Source of the DNA: Epiperipatus broadwayi
Lineage: Eukaryota > Onychophora > Udeonychophora > Euonychophora > Peripatidae
Reading direction: 5' to 3'
DNA: 64,000 nt
Assembly (NCBI GenBank): GCA_028023455.1
Contig: JAQFVV010006510.1
Location: 124,001-188,000 of the forward strand
Shown: piece by piece, positions 1 to 11,915 of the stretch
How positions within the stretch are numbered: position 1 is the stretch's first letter
Layout: the number at the start of each line of letters is the position of its first letter
Made by a program: the position numbers and the translations under genes
The notes under the pieces: generated by a model
Told to the model about the DNA's origin: nothing
Seen by the model: only the letters and a program-made list of their open reading frames with translations
Database searches by the model: none

Positions 1-1625
1 AAAGCCACTAGCTAAAAACTATTCTGGAGATAATAGATGAGTAGATATTAGATAAAGACTTTATACACAAACCTTCTAGCAACCATTGATTACTATGGCT
101 TGCACTGAGTGACACTACTGTATTAAGAATTTGCTACTGATTTAAAATTACAAGAGAAAATGTGTAATCGTTCATGTTGAGGCTGAATTTCTCCAGTTAT
201 TGAATCATTTTGATAATAATACTCATAATTTGATAAAAAGTCTGCACATTTGTTCATGAAAATAATAACCAATAAAACACTCTTTGGTGTCATTTACTTT
301 CACATAATAAAATTGAAAATGGAAAATATCTCTATAGTAAGATCAGTTTTTCTCTATATTTTGTGTCTTAAGACTTGTAATACCTCCACTACTAAATAGT
401 TTATTAATTAAATGATATTCTCTAATATTATAAGACAAAATTATTAGCCACAAAATTGTATCATCAGGAAAACCACAATATTTTTTTATATAAATTACAG
501 TCTGGTGATATTTCACAAAATGTATTTTGTTATTTCATTTGCTTTAGTTTTGCTTCTTATTAAGAACATTTATAGCAAATGTTTTAATCCTTCACATCGG
601 TTTTGATCTTCTCTAATTTTTTCAATTAACTCTTTGATTCTTTTTTCCTCAGAGTTGATTTGTTTTTCATTGGCATTTGCTTTTCACTTCATCTCTGTTT
701 AAAATTTAACTAGAGAATTTCTTTGCTGCAATGCATGTTTTTTTTCTTTTGAGTTTTTCATTCCTCACTTCTCTAAAACCTTCTCTTCTGAGATAATTAA
801 AAAAACATAAATTAAAAATAATAGTGAAAGAAAATTAATTTTTTTTCATTTTTAAATGATATTAACATTCAATGATATGATTGTTATAATTGACTAAAAT
901 ACAGCAAGTTCTGTTTTGAATAGGTTCTTACTAGTAATTCTAATAACTTATCTCTATAAACATGATTACTGTATGCAGTGAAGCCATACACTATGCTGTG
1001 TTAATGTTCATGAATTTAACTATATTCTAACCAAACAGAAACATAAGCAAATAAAGAGAAATATAAATAAATAAATAAACCCATTAGAATGTTTAAATTT
1101 AATATATTTTGTGAAAAACAAAATACAGTGACTTTTCTGACTTTGATAGCTTATGTAATTACATTTAATAAAAAAAATATATATATTAGTAAATTTTACA
1201 GTATGCTACAAGCACTGGTTTTTAACTTAGAGTATTATACCCAACTATATTTATTAATAAAAAGATATTAGTCTATGTTGAAAGCATATACATTTTATTC
1301 TTCCTTTTTTATTTTCTTCAAATTTTATGCACATTATTTTATATATTAAAATTCTATTTATGCAAGTAATGCATAAAGTTTTTACAAAGTTTAAGAATAT
1401 TATTTAAGTTGATACTGATTTAAAACATAATTTCGATTAGAGAGTTTTTTTAGAAGGCAAAAAAAAATATTGCAAAAACATCATCCAGAGAATATATAAT
1501 TATGATGAAAGTCATGCATTTTATTTTAATATATATATATATAAGTTTTCATTTTATTCTTATTTTTGTAGTGAATGAATGAATAAACATACACTCAGTA
1601 AAATATATGTAAATGAGTTCTCTCA
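1..1625. other. AT-rich stretch, no gene seen
   Basis: Only short chance ORFs and A/T runs are present. I see no coding, RNA or mobile-element signal. Confidence 0.6.
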
Positions 1626-1626
1626 A

Positions 1627-1867
<241 letters not shown>

Positions 1868-4540
1868 TACACATATAAAAATGTTGATTATATATTGTAC
1901 CCTGCCAATAGAACAGTGACCCCTAGATGCTATGCCAACTCCCTACATTACTCTATATAATGACTTTATCTAAGTATCATTTAATACTCATACCATTTTT
2001 TCAATTATCTTTGGTCAATATTAACAATTGTGAGACTCTCCTATCTTATCAACAAGATTGTCTACCCTTTAATATTAAATAAATACTAAAGAATTTATCC
2101 AATGGCATGAGAATATCTATATACTCCTCCTTATTCAGTATCTACGTACTCTCATGATTAACAATAATTATTAAATGAATATAATAAAACATCTATAATT
2201 ATTGACTCTCAATTAACGGATAAAAAAATTATATTATCATGTTATTCTATATCGAATGTTATTATTACTTTTATAGAATTATAATTACCAATAATTATAA
2301 TAATAATTTTGTAGGAAAAAGATTTCAGGATTATCATTGATTTTTAATTAGTTATTTAATCCACCTATGAAATTTAATATCAAGAGATATTTTACTGAAC
2401 TCTATATGTAGTATATTAGTTAAAAAAAGACATAATTTGAATATATAATCAAAATTGCACTCCTATTTTATATTTATGTTTACCAATACTTGCTCTTAAA
2501 CTAATATTGTTATCTAAATTGTAATTGGATTTGATACTTTTAATAATATGTAATTCATAATTTAATTCATTATAGATAAGAATACTTTGATAATTTGCAA
2601 TACCATCAATGCCTTATGTGATCAGGGCAGCTTACAGTAATTTAAAATCTCTTTTAAGAAAGGTGTGGTTAGTTGACTGCTAGCTATATTGTTCTATACT
2701 GGATTAATTTCTTATTTCAATCTCAAACTGTATACTGGGTTCATGTTATGTAGTGACAATCACTTCCCTAAAGAATTGCAACTTTAAAATACTCAAGTTA
2801 ACTTTTAAAACAACAACTGTATCATATTATTTACAAGATATTATAATAAACCTTTTCAACTAACAGGTAATGTAAAATAACAATAGTAATCAAGTTATAT
2901 ATAAATATAATATATTAACATTATAAAGAATTGAAAAATTTCCATTTCCTTTTTTAACTTTTAAATATTTATAATAAAAAAATACCTTTTCATATACTAT
3001 GGTGCTGTTGTGATATTTATTTTTACATATTTTTATATCACAAATCAGGTGTTACCCTTAGTTCATTATTCTTCCCTTCTTTTACATTTATCAGTCCATT
3101 ATAAGTTAGACTTTAACTTATAAGGACAAAAGGGAACATATTAATTATTATATTTCTGCTTCAATACAATTATATTAATGTAATATGTTACTTTTTGTGT
3201 ATTCTTAGATACCATGATATTTATCCTTTGATCTTTATTTATTTATTTTTTCTAAGAAGATATTATGATAATAATTACAAAATCATCGAGTTTTTTCAAT
3301 CTCAAATTCCCTCTTCCTATAGTTTTATTCTCAACATATATACTAAAATACAATCAATAATAATTTTATACTGTGTACAATTAAATTTGAACCCCTATAT
3401 CTACCTGTAATAATTTTCATCTATAATTTATGAGATTCAGTTAAATATTAATAGACCACCCTTTGGTGTATTCTAAATAAACTACTCTATCTCTGCTTTA
3501 TCTAACAACTTAATTATTACCTTCATATTTCTAACTTATATTTCTTTGATATCATTCTTATAACTAATTGTTTTGACAAATTACAAACTAAAATTACATA
3601 TAATTCTGTATAACTATATTAAATTGTTCATCGTAAAACGTAAGATCAAATTTAAAATATTGATTTTCATTTTCAATACTATATATTTAAACACCAACCT
3701 ATACCCTCTTCATATTGTTAACTACTTTTAGAATACATTTCATTAAATCATTAATCATGTCAATTAATTTTAATTATATAACAATATTTGATAAAAACAT
3801 AACTTTTAAAATAAATCATGACATAGATAGCCAAATTAAATCAATAATTAATTCCATTATCTATTGATCTATTCCAACCCCTATTGTAATAACAACTATA
3901 TTTAATGTATAGAATTAATGTATACAAATATCATGTTGCTAGCTATTTTTTTCTCTTTAAACAATCATTTGACATGATTCAGACTGGTTGCACATCAATA
4001 TTATTATCACTTTCATTTCAAACACTCTACTAGTTGAAGGCTAATATTACAATTATTTTGTTCCATTTGTTCTCATCTAAAGATTATTACAATTATAAAA
4101 ATTTATATGATGCCAGGTTATTGACAATGTAGCAGGTTTTTTTATTTTCCTTTAGTAATAAAGGTTATTTGCAACTTATATTATATGTTTGATTTAAATA
4201 CTCTTTGCACTAGTAATAAATGAATTAGCATTCAATTGATTCCTTGCTTATTTTTGGTTACTATATTAAGAAGAAAGCATTTCCCATTTCTTTTAACAGT
4301 AGAATAAGATTACTTTCCATACTTATTTTATATTTCCTAATGCACTAAGGTTTATTTTATCTGTTATTCAACAATATATTCTCCATACATATTTATTCTT
4401 TATTAAATATTTTCGAGGATGATTTTACTCTCTTACATATATATTTTTTCCATATGATAGATAATGTTTTCATTCATGCTAAAAGACTGCTGTTATTCGG
4501 TACACATATAAATCTAATCATCATTTAATCTATATCATCA
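1868..4540. other. AT-rich stretch, no gene seen
   Basis: No ORF with recognisable family motifs, no tRNA-like fold and no long repeat apart from A/T runs. Minus-strand RTE similarity begins only at the right edge. Confidence 0.55.
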
Positions 4541-4893
4541 TCATCATCATCAACCATTATCAATCCACTGCAGGGTGAAGGTCTCTCCAAGTTCAATCCA
4601 TCTTTTCCGATCTTTAGCTTCTCTTCTCCACATCACCCCTGCAAACTTTCTTATTTCATCCATCCATCTCACATGTGGTCTCTTTCTGGGTCTTTTAAAA
4701 TCTCTTGGAATCCAGTTTAAAATTTCAATTGACCATCTATTATCATCTCTTCTAGCAATATGTCCAGCCCAACTCCACTTAAGTCTTTTAATTTTTTTAA
4801 GGAGATCAGTAACACCTGTTTGTTCTCTTACCCATACATTGCTTTTTCGATCTCTTCTTGTTACTCCCAACATGCATCTCTCCATCTATATAA
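4541..4893 (-). pseudogene. RTE-type LINE, 3' terminal fragment
   Basis: On the minus strand, 111 residues read as the extreme C-terminus of an RTE-clade endonuclease/reverse transcriptase. The diagnostic stretch KWSWAGHIARRDDNRW is followed by a Trp/Arg-rich tail (PRKRPHVRWMDEIRK) and a stop. The minus-strand end runs into (TGATGA)n-like triplets at 4533-4553, the simple-repeat tail typical of RTE elements. Homology to the neighbouring copy at 5.5-6.4 kb stops abruptly near 4893, so this copy is severely 5'-truncated and lacks all RT catalytic motifs. It is a dead-on-arrival insertion, not a host gene. Confidence 0.85.
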
Positions 4894-5034
4894 CACTCAT
4901 TATAATTTTTTTAAAACTTTACACAAAAGTAATATTAATATTAATACAGCTGAGGTTCAATCATTTCTTCATTTAAAATTTTATTCAAATATGCTGCTTC
5001 AGGTTATTAAGTGGAGGTCAAGCCCATTTTATTT

Positions 5035-5475
5035 GATTAGTCAAAATGTTTTCTATTTTAATGACATAAAACCTATAAGCATGATGTCAACAGAAATGCA
5101 GTCATTTTATACATCTCTAACATAGCTTTTTAAAGATGTCTTTAAAAAAAAAATCTGATGAAATTTGTATTTTTTTTATTTTTTTTTTATAATTGGTACA
5201 TTTAATTTGTTTTGTTTTTTTATCAATTTTGTAATTTCTACAAAGCGATAAAGACAGAAAACTTTTACTAGCCTAAAAATACATTTTTATCAGATTAAAA
5301 ATACACTGACTCACAATCAGGGCCTTCCATGGAGTCAAAACATAATTTCAGAATATCAGTCTCATAAGTATACAATTTTATTTTTTTTACTTTTTTGAAT
5401 AATATTTTAATTTTTTTTTAATTATTTAAAAAATGGTTTAATTTTTATTAATTTGCATTTGCATTGGTATCATTA
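5035..5475. repeat. Dispersed repeat D, copy 1 (left part)
   Basis: This diverged sequence is shared with 26330-26760. Both copies hold 'aagcatgatgtca', a T-rich block, 'gccttc...aaaacataat' and end in 'ttgcattt.tattggtat'. Homology resumes around 6429-6770, so the RTE copy in between was inserted into this repeat. No coding signal was seen. Confidence 0.6.
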
Positions 5476-6428
5476 TCATCATCAACCATTATCAATCCAC
5501 TGCAGGATGAAGATCTCTCCAACTTTAATCCATCTTCTCCGATCTTTAGCTTCTCTTCTCCACAACACCCCTACACATTTTCTTATTTCATCCATCCATC
5601 TCACACATGGGCTCTTTCTGGATCTTTTACAATATCTTGGAATCCAGTTTAAAATTTCAATTGTCCATCTATTATCATCTCTTCTAGCAATATGTCCAGC
5701 CCAACTCCATTTCAAACTTTTAATTTTTTCAATAAAGTCAGTAACACCTGTTTGTTGTCTTACCCATACATTGCATTTTCAATCTCTTCTTGTTACTCCC
5801 AACATACATCTCTCCATACTCCTTTGAGTGGTCTGAAGTCTCTGTATTGCTCTTCTATTAAGTGTCCAAGTCTCAGATCCATAAGTAAGAACTGGTAAAA
5901 TACATTTGTTAAAAACCATCCTTTTCAAACACATAGGCATATTTCCTTTTAGTATCAAATTATTTCTACCAAAAGCACTCCAACAAAGTTTAATTCTATG
6001 ATTAATTTCTGCCATTATGTTTTCATCTGTATTAATAATCTGACCAAGGTATTTGTAACTGTTAACTTCTTCTAATTCTTCATAATCAATCTTTATTTTC
6101 ATATTCTGAGCAAATCGATTAAACATTACTTTAGTCTTTTTAACATTTATCTTTAGTCCTACTTTTCTACTTTCATCTGCTAACTCCTGCAACATTTCAT
6201 TCAACTCTGAAGCATTATTTGCAAAAACAACTACATCATCTGAGAAATCTAAATGAATTAAATACTCTCCATTCACTTTCACTCCTTTAGTTTCCCATTT
6301 TAATCCACAAAATACTTCTTGCAGCACTGCTGCAAAAAGTTTTGGAGATATGGAGTCACCTTGTCTTACACCTTTCTCAATGTTGATTTTTCCAGTATCA
6401 TTATGTAATCTAATTGTTGCTGTTGCAT
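5476..6428 (-). pseudogene. RTE-type LINE, 5'-truncated RT domain and C-terminus
   Basis: Minus-strand frames read as the second half of an RTE reverse transcriptase. The motif GVRQGDSISPKLF lies just upstream of 6307. The palm motif follows as FSDDVVVFA, where FADD is usual, then LKINVKKTK, YKYLG, LTYGSETW, and the C-terminal KWSWAGHIARRDDNRW region near 5715-5640. The frame is broken between 5779 and 5715, so the RT part (182 residues) and the C-terminal part (77 residues) are out of register. The 5' end is truncated near 6428, with no endonuclease domain. The 3' end is a short TGATGATAATGATACC-type tail at 5470-5481. It lies inside older repeat D. It is about 85-90% similar by eye to the fragment at 4541-4893. 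Confidence 0.87.
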
Positions 6429-6770
6429 TTTTATATTTCTATATTTATTTATGCTCATATGATTTCATATGTTCAGTAATTTTATGTGTTCTAATCTACT
6501 TATTTTATAAAAGTAAACTTATTTTATAAAAATAATGATTCTCAAAAGGTTTAATAATTTATTATTTGAAAAATGAATTATTGGGTTTGTATTGGTGTGT
6601 GTATATATAAATTCTATATTTATTTATGGTCATAATTTAATTCATATGTACAGTAATTTTGTGTATTGTAATCCACTTATTTTATAAAAATAAACATATT
6701 TTATAAAAATAATGATTCTCAAAAGGTTTAAAAGTTTAATATTTATTATTATTTTTATAAGGTGTGTTTG
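6429..6770. repeat. Repeat D, right part, as two diverged tandem units
   Basis: Two ~170-180 bp units (about 6432-6605 and 6613-6770) share 'ctatatttatttatg', 'cagtaatttt', 'cttattttataaaa' and 'aatgattctcaaaaggttta'. A weaker third relative lies near 26770-26950. No coding potential. Confidence 0.6.
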
Positions 6771-6789
6771 TGTTTACAAGTAATATTTA

Positions 6790-7055
6790 CAAAACTAATC
6801 ATCAAATGTACAGAAAGATTGCATATGCATGCAGAGAATCAAATTCTGATTCTTGCTTATGCCTTGATACTCATCTGTGGAGTCACTAGTTTTGCCATAT
6901 CTTTCATCACATTATTTTCAAGTCTATAGCTAACAAAAAGACTATATTCAAATAAATTATATCTATGTGATACAATAAATCTAACAAGATAGCATCAGTA
7001 ATGTGCATAAAGAATATAAATGTCACCGATGTACACAAAAATAATATAAAATGAA
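6790..7055. repeat. Dispersed repeat C, copy 1
   Basis: Matches 41895-42290 in the same orientation. Shared blocks include 'agaaagattgca', 'gcagagaat', 'ttctgattc.tgc', 'agttttgcca', 'aaataaattatatctatgtg' and 'aacaagatagcat'. The other copy has about 130 extra bases. Family unknown. Confidence 0.65.
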
Positions 7056-7122
7056 GATATATATATATATATATATATACAAAAATAATATAAAATGAAG
7101 ATATATATATATATATATATAT

Positions 7123-7440
7123 TGCAGAAGCTTTCTATGAGGTGAAACTGAACTGATTTCAGACCCATATAGCAATCTACTTTGTTAAGCTGTGTTTGAA
7201 GACCTTACATGTCTGATAAATTCATGCTTTCAAACAGATAAAACATGTTTGATAAGTGCTGACTTTAGAGTTGGTATTTAGATCTAGTATATAGTCTCCC
7301 AACCCTTCACTGATGTGAACCAATAGGCTCAAAACCAGCTGGTCTGGAGGTGGGTGACAATGATAGAGATTTTGAATTCTATCTCTTTCAATATTTATAT
7401 AAACAAAGCATGTTAGGAGCTATTGGTAAAGCTCCATCTA
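7123..7440 (+). repeat. Repeat family A copy (retrozyme-like, carries a hammerhead motif)
   Basis: This ~320-bp unit is homologous to both arms of the palindrome at 24192-24897. It begins near 'attgcagaa' and ends at 'aaagctccatct'. Two tandem copies of 'acaaaaataatataaaatgaag' plus (TA)n precede it. There is no ORF. The family's conserved feature is the hammerhead-like block annotated separately at 7304-7350. Its size, lack of coding capacity and ribozyme suggest a non-autonomous retroelement (retrozyme or PLE-derived). That assignment is inference. Confidence 0.6.
7304..7350 (+). ncRNA. Degenerate hammerhead ribozyme motif, family A
   Basis: Helix I CCTTCA (7304-7309) pairs with TGGAGG (7345-7350). 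The core is CTGATGT at 7310-7316, with A9 changed to T. Helix II is GAACC/GGCTC with one mismatch. AAA replaces GAA. Helix III is formed by the palindrome ACCAGCTGGT (7334-7343), followed by C17. Compared with the 24.3-kb copy, helix I and helix III differ in sequence but keep their pairing. The core changes predict loss of activity. Confidence 0.6.
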
Positions 7441-8576
7441 GTAATCATAAAATGCAGGCTTAGGGTGCATATATAAAGTCAGCCTACTTGTAACCTAAAG
7501 GGAATAGACTGACTGACTCGACAATTGTGCTCTGATGAATATTATCATCACACAAATTGAACACATGATATACAACAAATTTTTACAAACAAATCTCTTG
7601 AAATCTTAAAAAGATATCATTACATAAAACCAAATGCAGCATGAGAAAGCCAGTTTGATTGGCTAAACAAAGTAACAACATATTATTATTTGGGAATGAC
7701 ATGGCTTTAATATCTCAAAAGATATTAAGCAACAATAACCACACTTCAGCTAAAGATTCAGGCATCTGCAATTCTTTTGACAATTCATGCTGTGAATTAT
7801 ACCAGCAATATATATTATAAAACATTACTAATAAACTAGGAGTGGAGAAGAAACCTCAACTCACCTTTTCAACCCTTTAATGATTTTGGTATTCTCCACA
7901 TAAATTACCAAATAACATGGTTACACTTAATTTCTTTCTGATAAGAAATTTTCTACACTCTCCTTCTTCACCAAGCTTTAATATCTTTAAACTCTTTCTC
8001 ATCATATTGCCATGATCCGATTTGCAGGTAATAAATAGTTTGATCAATCTTGTTAAATAATAATGAACATTATAATTCTTTAGAAATAAGTCTATAAATC
8101 ATTAATTTAAAATTATATATCATGATCTCATGGTTCTTATAAGGATTGCAAAATTTCTACTACAGATTTTATAAATGTGTTGTTTATCGATGAATATTAT
8201 CTTAATGATTAGCATAAGTAGACATACACTTAATTTTTGAGTTAATATCTACCTTTCATTAACAAATAATAATAAAGTTATATAAATTAACAAATAGTTA
8301 ACTAATATAAAATAACACATCAAACTAAATTTTGAATTATATTACCATCAATTAGGAGCTTATTTGAATAGTATGAGTGGGAAAAATATTTTATGTTCAC
8401 CCAAGATGTTCATCAACAACATAATAACTTTATTGAAGTGGAACTATGAATAATGAATTGGACTGTAATTTTCCTCCAATATATTTGGAGCTAAAATTTT
8501 ATTAATCCATAAAGCAAATAATTAATGTTTCTTTGAAAGCATATTTTCATATTTTTTTAATAATTATCAATTCAAT
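7441..8576. other. AT-rich stretch, no gene seen
   Basis: No recognisable coding region, RNA fold or repeat unit. Confidence 0.5.
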
Positions 8577-8688
8577 AATTAAACATTGCATTGGTGGTAG
8601 AGTGGTTAGCACAGCTGCCTACAAGCAGTTGTCTGGGGGTTCGCTTCCCAGGTGATGCCTTGATACATAAAAAAAAAAATTAAACATT
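8577..8688 (+). mobile_element. Retroposed tRNA-Gly-like sequence (minimal SINE) with TSDs
   Basis: A 71-nt cloverleaf-like sequence lies at 8588-8658. Its 5' GCATTGG pairs with GGTGATGC at the 3' end. A D-arm-like GGTAGAGTGGTTAGCAC serves as A box, and GGGTTCGCTTCCC as B box and T-arm. The GCATTGG start matches eukaryotic tRNA-Gly. A short linker and an A-rich tail follow to 8677. The 11-bp direct repeat AATTAAACATT flanks the unit at 8577-8587 and 8678-8688, which is the mark of LINE-mediated retroposition. The anticodon loop appears one base short, so it is not a functional tRNA. A related copy is at 49733-49827. Confidence 0.82.
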
Positions 8689-10055
8689 TGTTACATATCT
8701 GTATCTGGATAACTATTAAAATATTTATATAACAAGGTTATATAATGTTAAGATTTCAGGATTCAATGTGTACCAAGAACATTAAGACATTGCATTAAAT
8801 TTAATTAACAAAATAACATTTATTAACAAAATTATAAACTTTAATGGAACAGCAATCCGATAACAAACTTAACTAAAATTATATTTACAGTGGATTTTAC
8901 AATTGCCACAGAGAAGACACACCTACTTTTTGCATTTAAATAGGATACCACTGAATTATGTGGATTTATCATGCAGTAACTTTACATGGACTTAACATTG
9001 AAATTTCTCAACAATCTAAAATTTACTCTGTTTTAAACACAATCCCTTTCTTTACTGCAAAAATGGTATGTAAATTAAGTTAACAAATTATTGGGTAAAT
9101 TTTACATTTATTTCATCTTTTGACAGAAATGTATGCCTTTTGATGCTACTGACTCTTAATTTTAGCTTTATAACCACATATTAGTCATTATTTTATAAAC
9201 CCTTAGTAATTTGTTCAAATTTACCAATGGCTGTTTATTTGAAGTTATAGAATTTAATTATACTTTTTTATTAACAATCCTTTGTATTTTCACTTTACAG
9301 TATTAACTTTCCAGTTATAAGCATAACCTTCAATTCTTTCAGAGGTCACATTTATACATACATATACTCGATGCTTCCTATGTCCCAACAGTGAGTAATT
9401 AACACTGTTACTCTTACCACTCCAGTAATGACTTGCTTCCGTAATGAGCTGGTCATGATGCAGATTGCTTATTTAGGCTACCAACATTAATTTCAAATTT
9501 AGAATATTTATTTATCAGTTTTATCAATGATTGCAAGCAAAGATCAGTGAAACACATTATACATCAACCTTAAACACACACTTAGGAATTAAAAAGTGGC
9601 CCTGAAGTAAGTGATACACTTCAAATATGAAACTCAAACATGACCAACCTCTTAAGTTAACAATACCTTATATGGTAAAAAGGATTACAATGAAGATATA
9701 TCCATGAGAAAAAAAGCTTGTGATCACATGGAATTGGAGAGTGCTCTTACTATCTAAAGGCAATAAAATATGTTAGGACTAAGTTGGTAACATATAAAAC
9801 ATGGGATGCACTGATCATTACTACAACTATAATAAGAAACATATCTTTCACAGAATACAGCAACTATGGAGATGGAGAGTGATCTTCAATATAATAAACT
9901 AGTTAAAATATCTACTACTAAAAAGCATGAGAGAAAAATGCTTGATCTCAACCCTCAAGGTAGCAATGACTTAGCATACCTTGGACATGCAATGGTCACT
10001 CATATATATCAATTTTCCTAGCAAGAACATGGTTTAAACTCTTGCTAAATATAAA
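8689..10055. other. AT-rich stretch, no gene seen
   Basis: No family motif, RNA or long repeat recognised. Confidence 0.5.
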
Positions 10056-11105
10056 ATAACATTTGTAAATGAGATATTTATTTAAGTAGCATGATGTATA
10101 TGAATTGTAATAAACTAAAGATCAGCATTTCAAGCTAATGCACATGCACTGTCTTTTATGAATGTTAATAATAAATGAATACTTTCATTTCCAACACAAG
10201 ATAAAGTCTCTGCAAAGGAATATAATGAATCCACCTATTCTTTCAACACAAATGCTTAAGCATGGGCAAATCTTAAGTACTGGAAATGAAAGCATGAAGA
10301 TAAACCAATCACTTTAAATTACTCTTTACCATGTCTGAATAAATAACGCCTACAAAATTTTCTAGAATTTACATCATGTCATTCTTAAATGAAACTAAAC
10401 ATATGTATATTAGATATTTATTTACATAGTGTGATGTATATAAATTGTAATTTAGTTTCATTTAAGAATGACGTGTCATAAATTCTAAAAAAAATTGTAG
10501 GCATCATTCATTCACACATGGTAAAGAGTAATTTAAAGCAATTGTTTTATTTTCATGCTTTCACTTCCAGTACTTAAGATTTGCCCATACTTAAGCACTT
10601 GGGTTGAAAGAATAGGTGGATTCATTCCATTATTTTGCAAAGACTTTATATTTGGAAATGAAAGTATTCATTTATTATTAACATTCATAAAAAAGCACAT
10701 GTACATTAGTTTGAAATGTGATCTTTAGTTTATTACAATTTATATACATTGTGGTATATAAATAAATATCTCATTTACATATGTTTAGATTCATTTAAGA
10801 ATGATGTGTCATAAATTCTAGAAAATTTTGTAGGTGTCATTCATTCAGACAAGGTAAAGAGTAATCTAAAGTGATTGGTTTATCTTCATGCTTTCACTTC
10901 CAATATTTAAGATTTGCCCATACTTAAGCATTTGGATTGAAAGAATAGGTGTATTCATTTTATTCTTTCACAAATTCTTTATATTGTGTTGGAAATGAAA
11001 GTATTCATTTATTATTAACATTCATAAAAAAGCACATGTACATTATCTTGCAATACTGATCTTTAATTTATTACAGTTTATATACATTGCACTATATACA
11101 AACTC
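10056..11105. repeat. Three-unit repeat: one inverted plus two tandem ~340-bp units
   Basis: Unit 1 (about 10060-10395) is the reverse complement of unit 2 (about 10440-10770). Unit 3 (about 10780-11100) is a direct copy of unit 2. Shared blocks include 'cattcttaaatgaaac', 'tttgcccatacttaagca', 'ttgaaagaataggtg' and 'ggaaatgaaagtattcattt'. The palindrome centre is near 10420. There is no ORF. Family unknown; a fold-back or MITE-like element is possible. Confidence 0.8.
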
Positions 11106-11229
11106 TAATGTATTTTATATATTAATTCACAAAGGGCAGTACTTGATTTCTTAACCATGTGGGGTGATTTATGCTTAATATTTGTATATATTTATTTCAG
11201 TATAGCGTTATGCACTGGGATTATTTTAT

Positions 11230-11282
<53 letters not shown>
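11230..11282. repeat. (CA)n(TA)n microsatellite
   Basis: About 12 CA dinucleotides run directly into about 15 TA dinucleotides. Confidence 0.95.
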
Positions 11283-11287
<5 letters not shown>

Positions 11288-11506
11288 TGCACCTATGTAC
11301 TTTAATGAAAAATAATTAATAATAAAAAAATGTTATTGAAAAGTTAAAATTTGTAATTTTTAGACATGCATCTCAGAAATATATACATGAAATATATATA
11401 TACATGACTAAAGAGCAGGATGGGAAATATGGTTTGAACATAGATTAGTACTTGGTAAGTGGATAGAACCATGAAACTCAATCTTAAGCTAAGATTGACT
11501 GCTTCA

Positions 11507-11508
<2 letters not shown>

Positions 11509-11554
<46 letters not shown>
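11509..11554. repeat. (TA)n microsatellite
   Basis: Pure TA run of about 46 bp, 230 bp after the CA/TA tract. Confidence 0.95.
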
Positions 11555-11556
<2 letters not shown>

Positions 11557-11639
11557 ACACACGTATAAATTATACACCTGGAGTTTAGATGTAAATGCAT
11601 AAGATCCTATACATGAGAGGTCAGAATGACTTAAACTCA

Positions 11640-11915
11640 ACATGGGTATGGCAATAATATTGGTATCAAAAATGGATTTATGTAAACCATCATCAGATTT
11701 TCAATGGTACTATATGTGGCTGAAGAGTGGTAGGATGGAATAGATTGAAGCCAACACATTATAGTTTGAAGATTTGCTATCTTAAAATAAATCAAGCACT
11801 GATTATATATATATATGTATATATGGAGGAAATGATCTGGACCAATTAATAAAAAGTGATTCAGCACAAAATATAAATATTGGAGATCATTTATCTTTTT
11901 CACATATTTGTGGTT
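11640..11915 (+). repeat. Dispersed repeat B, single copy
   Basis: Same family and orientation as 55830-56070. Shared blocks include 'ccatcatcagattttcaat', 'agagt.g...g.ggat.gattgaa', 'tatag.ttgaagat' and 'atttatctttttcacat'. No ORF; an internal (TA)n is present. The reverse strand contains CTGATGATGG but no matching hammerhead GAAA arm. Confidence 0.65.

Noticed and set aside
4575-5127. Plus-strand ORFs over the RTE fragments (for example 133 and 121 residues)
   Set aside because: Antisense shadows of the minus-strand RTE C-terminus, which has clear family motifs. The same holds for 5453-5898.
8588-8658. Functional tRNA-Gly gene
   Set aside because: Anticodon loop one base short, mismatched acceptor end, and flanking target duplications with an A-tail show it is a retroposed copy.
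11640-11710. Hammerhead core CTGATGATGG in repeat family B (minus strand)
   Set aside because: No pairing stem II followed by GAAA and no helix I partner could be found in this copy or in those at 55.7-55.9 kb.
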